Shown here: positions 6,559 through 13,098 of the stretch, piece by piece | Layout: each line of letters begins with the position of its first letter | Numbering within the stretch: position 1 is the stretch's first letter | Origin: Spirochaetota bacterium | GTDB lineage: Bacteria; Spirochaetota; GWE2-31-10; MWDO01 | Reading direction: 5' to 3' | DNA length: 14,380 nt | NCBI GenBank assembly: GCA_017998755.1 | Contig: JAGOCL010000022.1 | Span: 1 to 14,380 of the forward strand | Translations under genes and position numbers: made by a program | The notes under the pieces: generated by a model | What the model was told of the DNA's origin: nothing | The model's input: only the letters and a program-made list of their open reading frames with translations | The model's database searches: none

Positions 6559-6770
6559 AATTGATCCTTGATTTTAAATCCAAACGGATTGATTAATTTG
6601 TTAAGTTTTTTGATATCTAATTCTTTACCAGAATAATCGATCGACGCCTCTTTTTTAGCAAGATCGATTGTTACGTTTTGAATTTCCTTAACTTTTTCGA
6701 ACTCCCCTTTAATTAATTTAACGCAAGATTCGCAGCGCATTCCTTCGATAAAAATTTTTTTATTACTCAT
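6555..6770 (-). CDS. copZ: CopZ-like heavy-metal-associated (copper chaperone) protein
   Basis: This is a single 71-residue HMA domain with a ferredoxin-like fold that binds Cu(I) between two cysteines and hands it to CopA. The metal loop GMRCESC places C13 and C16. The rest follows the family pattern, with a basic helix 1, the VTIDLAKKEASIDY strands and a C-terminal GFKI. The start at 6770 has a strong GGAGG about 8 bases upstream. It lies 9 bases after csoR and overlaps the downstream kinase gene by 4 bases. Cu(I) is the likely ligand because the neighbours are a Cu-type P1B ATPase and a CsoR with the C-H-C copper set; another thiophilic metal is not excluded. Confidence 0.88.
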   Translation of the reverse strand: MSNKKIFIEGMRCESCVKLIKGEFEKVKEIQNVTIDLAKKEASIDYSGKELDIKKLNKLINPFGFKIKDQL

Positions 6771-6779
6771 AATTTCCTC

Positions 6780-7055
6780 CTATTTATCCATATATTTTTC
6801 TAACAATAAAATTATCTCGCCGATCTTGTCGTCGGCGCTCCCTTCGTTCATAGCGTCTTTAACGCAAGTCTGAAGGTGGCGCTTAAGGACGATCATATTA
6901 GATTTTTTAATCAGAGCGATAACGGCAAGAAGCTGTTTTGAAACGTCCACGCAGTATCTCTCCTCCCCGATCATTTTGATAATCCCCTCGATTTGTCCTT
7001 TAGCAATTTTTAGTATTTCGACGGCTTTTTTGCCGTCGCGACTATTACAATCCAT
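6780..7055 (-). CDS. csoR: CsoR-type copper-sensing transcriptional repressor
   Basis: This is a member of the CsoR/RcnR/FrmR (DUF156) family: all-helical repressors that leave their operator on binding their effector. The 91-residue protein shows C35, H60 and C64 (RYCVD and KRHLQTC), the C-H-C triad that binds Cu(I) in CsoR. FrmR and RcnR lack this exact set, so copper sensing is favoured. The N-terminal segment GQIEGIIKMI is typical of the family's basic/helix 1 region. The start at 7055 has AAGGAGAGG upstream. It sits 14 bases after copA and presumably represses the operon through the pseudo-palindrome at 9349-9383, an autoregulated copper efflux circuit. Confidence 0.92.
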   Translation of the reverse strand: MDCNSRDGKKAVEILKIAKGQIEGIIKMIGEERYCVDVSKQLLAVIALIKKSNMIVLKRHLQTCVKDAMNEGSADDKIGEIILLLEKYMDK

Positions 7056-7069
7056 TTTATCGCCTCTCC

Positions 7070-9337
7070 TTATTTTAGTTTAATAAATTTCAACCTTAAC
7101 GCGTTAGATACGACCGACAACGAACTGAGAGACATCGCCCCCGCCGCCAACATCGGATTCAACTGCGGACCGTTAAATATCGATAAAAGCCCCGCCGCAA
7201 TCGGAATAAGAACGACGTTATAGGCAAACGCCCAGAATAAATTCTGCTTTACGTTTCTTATCGTAATTTTTGAAAGATATAACGCTTTAGCTACGTCGTT
7301 TAGGTCCGAGCGCATCAGAACAATATCGGCTGACTCGATAGCGACGTCCGTACCGCTTCCAATAGCTATACCAAGATCTGAGGCGGCAAGAGCGGGCGCG
7401 TCGTTAATTCCGTCGCCGACCATAGCGACTTTCCTTCCGTTCTTTTTAAGTTTTAATATTTCTCCGGTTTTATCTTCAGGAACCGCTTCCGATACGACAA
7501 TGTCGATTCCGGCTTCTTTTGCAAGAGTCATAGCGGTTCTTTTATTATCTCCAGTCAACATTACCGTCGTAATTCCTTGAGTTTTCAACCTAGCGATCGT
7601 ATCTTTAACGCCGACTTTGAGGTTATCTCTGCAGGCGATAATCCCTGCGAGTTTCTCATTAATTACTATACAAATAACCGTTTTTCCTTCGGATTCAAGT
7701 TTATCTATTTTTCCCGACGCGTCCGTAATATTATCAAAGTTTACGTTATATTTTTGAAGAAGTTTACGGTTTCCTATCAATATAAATTTTCCGTCTATTT
7801 TAGCGGACGCCCCAAGACCCGGAATATAGTTAAAAAGTTCTAAATTTAGAAGTTCGACGCCTCTTTTCGCCGATTCTTTAACAATAGCGTCGGCAAGAGG
7901 GTGATCAGACTTTTTTTCAACCGAAGCGCAGAATTTCAGTATTTCGCTATCGTTATAATCGGAAAAGCTCGATATATCGGTTACAACCGGCTTTCCATAA
8001 GTTAGCGTTCCCGTTTTATCAAAAACAATCGTATCTATACTATGGGCTATTTCTAGAGCTTCGCCGCTTTTTAATAATATCCCATTTTCGGCCCCCCTTC
8101 CCATTCCTACCATTAAAGCGGTAGGCGTCGCCAATCCCAGAGCGCATGGGCAAGCGACGACCATAACGGCGGTAAATATTTTTAGCGCATAAACAAAATC
8201 CTTACCCGCTATAAGCCACGATACGGACGAAACAAGCGCAATTACAATAACAACCGGAACAAAATAACCCGAAACGACGTCGGCCAGTTTAGCTATGGGA
8301 GCTTTACTACCTTGAGCTTGCTCGACAAGTTTGATAATCTGAGCCAAAGCAGTCTCTCTACCTACTTTTTCTACTTTAATGATAATAGAACCGTTTTTAT
8401 TGACTGTCCCGCCAATTACCTTATCGCCGGCGACTTTTTCTACGGGAACGCTCTCTCCGGTAATCATAGATTCGTCTATAGAAGTATACCCCTCGGTTAC
8501 TACGCCGTCGATAGGAATTTTATCGCCGGGTTTTATTATAACTATGTCGCCTATTTTTATGCTTTTAACCGGAACTTCTACTTCCCTGTTATCGACCAGG
8601 ATCAGAGCTTTTGTCGGAGTCAGATTTAAGAGTTTTTTTATCGCCTGATTAGTTCTGTTTTTAGAAGTCGCTTCGAGCGTTTTTCCCAAAAGAATTAGAG
8701 TAATTATTACGCCCGTCGTTTCGAAATATAGATTATGCGCGTACTCTATAGCCCCGGAGGCTATTCGTAGCGTCGAATATACGCTATACAAAAAAGCCGA
8801 AGCGGTTCCCACGGATATAAGCGTATCCATATTAAGAGATCGATTGAGAACCGACTTAACGCCGTTTATATAAAATTTCCTACCTATTATCATAATCGGT
8901 AAAACAAGAGCTAACTCGACCAATGCGTAAATCAAAGGAGAGATCATAGGATCAAGAATTACCGGTAGAGCGCCTTTAAGTATAGGGATCATCGGCGCCA
9001 TAGCTATATAAAAGAGAGGAATGGTAAAAATCGAGCTAAGAATCATTTTCAACCTCATAGACTTGAGGTCGGCGCTTTTCCTTAACGAATCGTAATCCGA
9101 TTCGCTATTATCCTCGACGGGTAAAGCTTTGAAGCCGCCTTTTTCAATTGCAGAATTTATGTCGTCAATTCTTATTTTCTCAGAATTAAATTTTATATAA
9201 GATTTCTCGTTGGCAAGATTAACGTTAACGCTCTCCACCCCGTCGAGAGATTTTACATTCCTTTCTATAAGAGCCGCGCACGAAGCGCAGCGCATACCTT
9301 CAATCGGTACGGTTATTTCAGTAATATTTTTTTTCAT
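7070..9337 (-). CDS. copA: Copper-exporting P1B-type ATPase CopA
   Basis: This inner-membrane pump exports Cu(I) using ATP. The 755-residue protein has one N-terminal HMA domain (GMRCASC, C17/C20) and eight predicted transmembrane segments. The actuator motif TGES lies at 293-296 and the ion-binding CPC at 396-398. The phosphorylation site is DKTGT with D440, the nucleotide-domain HP is at 479-480 and GDGINDAP is at 641-648. YN (706-707) and MSLSS (735-739) in the last membrane segments are the extra copper ligands typical of Cu(I) P1B-1 pumps rather than Zn/Cd pumps. The start at 9337 has GAGGAG at 9348-9343. It is the first gene of the copA-csoR-copZ-kinase operon, with a predicted CsoR operator covering its transcription start. 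Confidence 0.96.
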   Translation of the reverse strand: MKKNITEITVPIEGMRCASCAALIERNVKSLDGVESVNVNLANEKSYIKFNSEKIRIDDINSAIEKGGFKALPVEDNSESDYDSLRKSADLKSMRLKMILSSIFTIPLFYIAMAPMIPILKGALPVILDPMISPLIYALVELALVLPIMIIGRKFYINGVKSVLNRSLNMDTLISVGTASAFLYSVYSTLRIASGAIEYAHNLYFETTGVIITLILLGKTLEATSKNRTNQAIKKLLNLTPTKALILVDNREVEVPVKSIKIGDIVIIKPGDKIPIDGVVTEGYTSIDESMITGESVPVEKVAGDKVIGGTVNKNGSIIIKVEKVGRETALAQIIKLVEQAQGSKAPIAKLADVVSGYFVPVVIVIALVSSVSWLIAGKDFVYALKIFTAVMVVACPCALGLATPTALMVGMGRGAENGILLKSGEALEIAHSIDTIVFDKTGTLTYGKPVVTDISSFSDYNDSEILKFCASVEKKSDHPLADAIVKESAKRGVELLNLELFNYIPGLGASAKIDGKFILIGNRKLLQKYNVNFDNITDASGKIDKLESEGKTVICIVINEKLAGIIACRDNLKVGVKDTIARLKTQGITTVMLTGDNKRTAMTLAKEAGIDIVVSEAVPEDKTGEILKLKKNGRKVAMVGDGINDAPALAASDLGIAIGSGTDVAIESADIVLMRSDLNDVAKALYLSKITIRNVKQNLFWAFAYNVVLIPIAAGLLSIFNGPQLNPMLAAGAMSLSSLSVVSNALRLKFIKLK

Positions 9338-9348
9338 ATTCTCTCCTC

Positions 9349-9383
9349 TACCCCCCCCACCCCCTATGGGTTGGGTTACCGTA
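9349..9383 (-). promoter_or_regulatory. Predicted CsoR operator in the copA leader
   Basis: A GC-rich pseudo-palindrome stands out in an A/T-rich gap. On the plus strand TACC is followed by further Cs, then CACCCCC, TAT, GGGTTGGG and TTACCGTA. The CCCACCCCC ... GGGTTGGG half-sites match the C-run/G-run layout with flanking TA described for CsoR operators. It covers the predicted copA transcription start (near 9382) and ends at the ribosome binding site. It includes a C8 run at 9351-9358. Confidence 0.75.
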
Positions 9384-9388
9384 AATAT

Positions 9389-9417
9389 AATTTAATATAA
9401 TCTTTTATAGCGGTCAA
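9389..9417 (-). promoter_or_regulatory. Probable promoter of copA-csoR-copZ operon
   Basis: The minus strand has TTGACC (9417-9412), a 17-base spacer and TAAATT (9394-9389), a 5/6 and a 4/6 match to sigma-70. The predicted start near 9382 lies at the edge of the CsoR operator, as expected for a repressible promoter. Confidence 0.5.
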
Positions 9418-9437
9418 GAATTTTTTAAAGAAATATG

Positions 9438-9466
9438 TTGAAAAAAACAATAAAATGATTTTTAAT
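9438..9466 (+). promoter_or_regulatory. Promoter of glpK
   Basis: TTGAAA (9438-9443), a 17-base spacer and TTTAAT (9461-9466) match sigma-70 at 5/6 in each box. The predicted start near 9473 lies downstream of the in-frame ATG at 9455, which supports the glpK start at 9497. Confidence 0.65.
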
Positions 9467-9496
9467 CGTAAATATTCCATAATAAAAGGGGCGTTT

Positions 9497-10984
9497 ATGA
9501 AAAAATATATTTTGGCGCTGGATCAAGGCACAACAAGTTCGAGAGCTATCTTATTTAACAAAAACGCTCAGATTGTAGATATCGAATCGGTTGAATTCAG
9601 ACAAATATATCCCCGCCCGGGCTGGGTAGAGCATCAGCCGGAGGAGATACTTGATTCTATACTTCAAGTAATTAAAACCGTCGTAAAAAGAAAAAATATT
9701 TCTTTTGAAGAGATCGATAGCATAGGAATCACAAATCAACGCGAAACCGCGATATTATGGGACAAAAAAACCGGAAAACCGGTATACAACGCGATAGTAT
9801 GGCAATGCAGAAGAACGAGCGACAGATGCGCGGATATTTATAAAAATAATTACGACAAAACAATATTCGAAAAAACTGGACTGGTAGTCGACCCCTATTT
9901 TAGCGCTACAAAAATCGAGTATATACTAAACAACGTCGCCGGTCTGAGAGAAAGAGCTCAAAAAGGGGAGATCGCTTTTGGAACTATCGACAGTTGGCTC
10001 GTTTACAACCTGACCGGCGGAAAAAATCATGTTACCGACTACTCAAACGCTTCTAGAACTATGCTTTTCAACATTCATAATCTAAAATGGGACGAAGATC
10101 TTCTAAATTTTTTTAATATCCCGAAGGAAATTTTACCGGAAGTCGTACCTAATTCTTGCAAAGGAATCGTCGCGGATCATCCCGTATTTGAAGGAACTAA
10201 AATCCAGATTGGGGGAATCGTCGGAGATCAACAGGGCTCTCTCTTTGGACAGAAATGCTTTTACGAAGGAGATATCAAAAACACATACGGCACGGGATGT
10301 TTCCTTCTTATGAATATCGGGAAAACCGCAAAGAAATCAAAAAACCGGGCGCTTACGACTATCGCTTGGAATATTAATGGGGAGACGACCTACGCTCTAG
10401 AAGGGGCGGTGTTCATAGCCGGAGCGGTCGTTCAGTGGCTTAGAGATTCGATACAGATTATAAACGACAGCGCCGTTACCGAGAAGATTTCGCTTGAGAA
10501 TAAAAAAGACTCGCTTATCTTTGTCCCCGCGTTCTCGGGGCTTGGAACGCCTTACTGGGATCCCGAAGTCCGAGGCGCGATATTCGGAATATCCAGAGAC
10601 ACGGATAGAGCGGATATTATCAAAGCGGCGCTAGAAGGTATCGCTTATCAGGCGAAAGATCTACTCGAAGCGCTGAAAAGCGATTTTTGTAAAGACATCG
10701 GGCGTTACAGAGCGGACGGCGGAGCCTCGAAAAACAGGTATCTGGCGCAATTTCAAGCGGATATAATACAAGAAAACGTCAACGTTGTGAAAATGTCGGA
10801 AACCACCGCGCTCGGAGCCGCTTTTTTCGCGGGGCTATCTACTGGATTTTTCCCTTCTTTAAAATACATAGAAAACATCGATCAAGAAATCGTTGTTTAT
10901 AAACCAAAAATTTCTCCAGAAGAAGCAGATCAAAAGTACGCCAGATGGAAAAAAGCGGTGGAAGCCCTAAGGAATTTTAGATAA
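9497..10984 (+). CDS. glpK: Glycerol kinase
   Basis: Cytoplasmic enzyme of the FGGY family that makes sn-glycerol-3-phosphate from glycerol and ATP. The ATG at 9497 (495 residues) is preferred because AAGGGG lies 5-6 bases upstream and the protein then begins MKKYILALDQGTTSSRAILF, like other GlpK. An in-frame ATG at 9455 would lie upstream of the predicted transcription start. Glycerol-site residues line up with the E. coli enzyme: R82, E83, W102, Y134 and D244 of GDQQGSLFG. ATP-site motifs are NTYGTGCFL (262-270) and ADGGASKN (406-413). The position phosphorylated by HPr in Gram-positive GlpK (His232 in enterococci) is Val230 by my alignment, so that control is probably absent. No glycerol channel or dehydrogenase gene is adjacent. 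Confidence 0.96.
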   Translation: MKKYILALDQGTTSSRAILFNKNAQIVDIESVEFRQIYPRPGWVEHQPEEILDSILQVIKTVVKRKNISFEEIDSIGITNQRETAILWDKKTGKPVYNAIVWQCRRTSDRCADIYKNNYDKTIFEKTGLVVDPYFSATKIEYILNNVAGLRERAQKGEIAFGTIDSWLVYNLTGGKNHVTDYSNASRTMLFNIHNLKWDEDLLNFFNIPKEILPEVVPNSCKGIVADHPVFEGTKIQIGGIVGDQQGSLFGQKCFYEGDIKNTYGTGCFLLMNIGKTAKKSKNRALTTIAWNINGETTYALEGAVFIAGAVVQWLRDSIQIINDSAVTEKISLENKKDSLIFVPAFSGLGTPYWDPEVRGAIFGISRDTDRADIIKAALEGIAYQAKDLLEALKSDFCKDIGRYRADGGASKNRYLAQFQADIIQENVNVVKMSETTALGAAFFAGLSTGFFPSLKYIENIDQEIVVYKPKISPEEADQKYARWKKAVEALRNFR

Positions 10985-10987
10985 CTA

Positions 10988-11016
10988 TTGACTTATTGTA
11001 AAATCTTATTTATATT
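10988..11016 (+). promoter_or_regulatory. Promoter of ftsY
   Basis: TTGACT (10988-10993), a 17-base spacer and TATATT (11011-11016) give a strong sigma-70 match. The -35 box begins only 4 bases after the glpK stop. No terminator hairpin separates glpK from ftsY, so some read-through is possible. Confidence 0.8.
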
Positions 11017-11065
11017 TGCGCTAATTCTTCCAATTAATAATATACTTACTATATAAGGAATATCA

Positions 11066-11986
11066 ATGGGATTTTTTAATAATAAAAAAGAACAAACTTC
11101 AAAAATAAGCGTCGACAAAAACAAAAAAATTCCCATTAAAACGGAATCGCTCGGCGCAAAACTTCGCGGTTTTTTTGGCGGCAGATCGTTGAATGAAGAA
11201 GATATCGATCGCATCGAAGAGATACTCATCAAAGCCGATATCGGACCTTCCATTAGTTACGAGCTTATCGATAAAATGAAGAAAAAAAGCGTCGATAACA
11301 TCGAAGACGCTATCGGATACCTCAAAAACGAAATGGAAAAGTACCTCGTAGATAAATATCCGCCGATTGAAAGAGGAGAGTTAAATATCATTTTGGTATT
11401 AGGGGTAAACGGCGTCGGCAAAACCACCTCTATTGCAAAAATTGCGAATTTTTATCTCAATCGAAAATTTAAAGTATTGATAGCCGCCGCCGACACTTTC
11501 AGAGCCGCCGCGACGGAACAGTTAACCAAATGGGCGACCAGACTAGATATACCTATAATCAAACAAGGCGAAGGGGCCGACCCGGCAAGCGTCGTTTTCG
11601 ACGCGCTAGACTCCGCTATATCGAAAAAGGTAGATCTGCTTCTTATAGATACGGCGGGTCGGCTTCACACAAAAGCGAATCTGATGGAAGAATTGAAAAA
11701 AATTGAGAGAATCATTAAAAATAAAGGGAACTTTATCAAAAACAACCTACTAATCATCGACGGAACCACCGGACAAAACGCTTTTTTGCAAGCGGAGTCT
11801 TTTAACTCGCTTATCGGAATCGACGGAATTATGGTCACCAAATACGACGCCGAATCAAAAGGGGGCATCGTATTTACCATTCAGAAGAAACTTGGCATAC
11901 CGTTTTATTTTATCGGAGACGGCGAACAAATAGGCGATATAGAGGAATTCAAAAGGCATGAATTTATTGAAAAGATTTTTGGTTAA
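11066..11986 (+). CDS. ftsY: Signal recognition particle receptor FtsY
   Basis: FtsY is the membrane-associated SRP GTPase that docks ribosome-SRP complexes to the Sec translocon. The 306-residue protein has only a short acidic/basic N-terminus and then the amphipathic LGAKLRGFFGG (29-39), the usual membrane-targeting helix region. The N and G domains follow. GTPase motifs are GVNGVGKTT (113-121), DTFRAAA (143-149), DTAGR (195-199), TKYD (258-261) and FIGDGE (282-287). The usual TKLDGTAKGG reads TKYDAESKGG and GVGE reads GDGE, both within family variation. The start at 11066 has AAGGA 7 bases upstream. The next gene starts inside its last 29 bases, indicating translational coupling. Confidence 0.96.
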   Translation: MGFFNNKKEQTSKISVDKNKKIPIKTESLGAKLRGFFGGRSLNEEDIDRIEEILIKADIGPSISYELIDKMKKKSVDNIEDAIGYLKNEMEKYLVDKYPPIERGELNIILVLGVNGVGKTTSIAKIANFYLNRKFKVLIAAADTFRAAATEQLTKWATRLDIPIIKQGEGADPASVVFDALDSAISKKVDLLLIDTAGRLHTKANLMEELKKIERIIKNKGNFIKNNLLIIDGTTGQNAFLQAESFNSLIGIDGIMVTKYDAESKGGIVFTIQKKLGIPFYFIGDGEQIGDIEEFKRHEFIEKIFG

Positions 11987-13034
11987 ATTTTTCCTGATTA
12001 CCGCTATTTTTTATATTTCCGGAGAAGAACCGTTAGACAGAACCGAGATATTCCGCTCAAATTCCAACGGGCTTTCTTTAGTTCCTATAAAAGAAAAAGA
12101 CGTCAAAAATTATAAGTACTTTCTAAAAGTTTTTATTACCGACAATCTGACTTTAAAAAAAATTCTTTATAGAGATAATAAAGAATTTAAAAAATGGGAA
12201 TACAAATATTTCGCTCAGATAAAAAATGAAGAGACTTATTACAAAGACGGCAAAGTAATGAATATAGTATTTTTCGACGCAAACGGCCATAAAATAAAAG
12301 AAGAGGAGTATAAAAACGAATCTAAGATCAAAGAGACTCAATACGCCTACAATCAAGAGGGATTAGTAGAACTTGAAACGGTTATCAACCTACTCAATAA
12401 ACAAACTACTACCATTAAATACCGCTACGACTCGGAATATCGTATTAAACAAATCGAGAAAAATTATCCCGACGGCAAAGTCGTGTATTGGGAATCTTTT
12501 TTATCCGGTAAAGGGATCATGTCAAAGGAGTATTATACTCTAAAAGGGGAGATTTACACATTTTGGTATAACGAAAACGGTCAGGAAACCAACGGAGAAA
12601 TTCGCGAAACGGGCGAAAATGATAAGTTGAAAGTAGAATGGAATAATACCTATACAAATAAAGGAATTCGCGAAAAAAAAGAGGAGATAAACTACGTTTT
12701 AAATAAAAAAATCAAATCATGGTATAATAAAGACGGTAAAGAGATAAAAATTGAAAATTATATCGACGATAACCTTGAAACGATTGAATTTTACGATTAT
12801 AACAAAGATAAAAAAATTATCTCATATAAAATAATTAAAGATCTGACGGAAACCGAGACCCGTTACGATTACGACGCCGACGGAGAAAACGATAAAACGT
12901 ATTATTACGAAAATAACCTGTTAAAAAGATTTGTCCAAAAAAACAAAGACGGCTCAAGAACCGAAACGCTATATTCTAAAACCGGCGTAAACGTTATCTT
13001 AAACTACGACGAAAGCAATAATCTTATTAATTAG
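11958..13034 (+). CDS. Predicted secreted tyrosine-rich repeat protein, function unknown
   Basis: I do not recognise a named family. The 358-residue product starts with a likely signal peptide: basic residues (KRFLVK), a hydrophobic stretch FFLITAIFYIS to about residue 21, then GEEP. There is no lipobox cysteine. The rest is rich in Lys, Glu, Asn and Tyr and made of degenerate 20-30-residue units with turns such as YKDGK, FDANGHKI, YNENGQE, WYNKDGKE and NKDGSRTE. These recall MORN-variant (YwqK-like) or YD-type repeats in a beta-rich surface or periplasmic protein. Residues 304-312 (DYDADGEND) match the DxDxDGxxD calcium-loop pattern. The start overlaps ftsY by 29 bases. AAAAGG lies too close to the ATG for comfort, so the in-frame TTG at 11967 is a possible alternative start. 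Confidence 0.75.
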   Translation: MNLLKRFLVKFFLITAIFYISGEEPLDRTEIFRSNSNGLSLVPIKEKDVKNYKYFLKVFITDNLTLKKILYRDNKEFKKWEYKYFAQIKNEETYYKDGKVMNIVFFDANGHKIKEEEYKNESKIKETQYAYNQEGLVELETVINLLNKQTTTIKYRYDSEYRIKQIEKNYPDGKVVYWESFLSGKGIMSKEYYTLKGEIYTFWYNENGQETNGEIRETGENDKLKVEWNNTYTNKGIREKKEEINYVLNKKIKSWYNKDGKEIKIENYIDDNLETIEFYDYNKDKKIISYKIIKDLTETETRYDYDADGENDKTYYYENNLLKRFVQKNKDGSRTETLYSKTGVNVILNYDESNNLIN

Positions 13035-13054
13035 TATTTAAAAATTATTCATAA

Positions 13055-13081
13055 AATAATTTGAAATTATTATTTTTTTTT
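13055..13081 (+). terminator. A/T-only hairpin with T9 run after the ftsY operon
   Basis: AATAATT (13055-13061) pairs with AATTATT (13065-13071) and is followed by A and nine Ts (13073-13081), the layout of an intrinsic terminator but with no G-C pairs. A competing partner, AAATTATT at 13042-13049, could instead pair with 13055-13062. The -35 box of the next promoter lies inside this hairpin. Confidence 0.45.
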
Positions 13082-13089
13082 ACTACAAT
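13061..13089 (+). promoter_or_regulatory. Promoter of the LtaS/sulfatase-like gene
   Basis: TTGAAA (13061-13066), a 17-base spacer and TACAAT (13084-13089) match sigma-70 at 5/6 in both boxes. The predicted start near 13096 is only a few bases before the ATG at 13099, so the transcript would be nearly leaderless. Confidence 0.65.
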
Positions 13090-13098
13090 GTTTTAATT

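Noticed and set aside
8312..8648. Plus-strand open frames antisense to copA
   Set aside because: These are shadows of the copA coding frame with no supporting signals.
9455..9496. Upstream in-frame ATG extending GlpK by 14 residues
   Set aside because: It overlaps the predicted glpK promoter and lacks a ribosome binding site, whereas 9497 has AAGGGG at proper spacing and gives the conserved N-terminus.
10993..11253. Minus-strand 86-residue open frame opposite the ftsY promoter and N-terminus
   Set aside because: It is antisense to ftsY and its promoter; no ribosome binding site or recognisable protein.
13088..13096. ATG TTT TAA two-codon frame just before the LtaS-like gene
   Set aside because: It begins inside the -10 box, so it is unlikely to be in the transcript.
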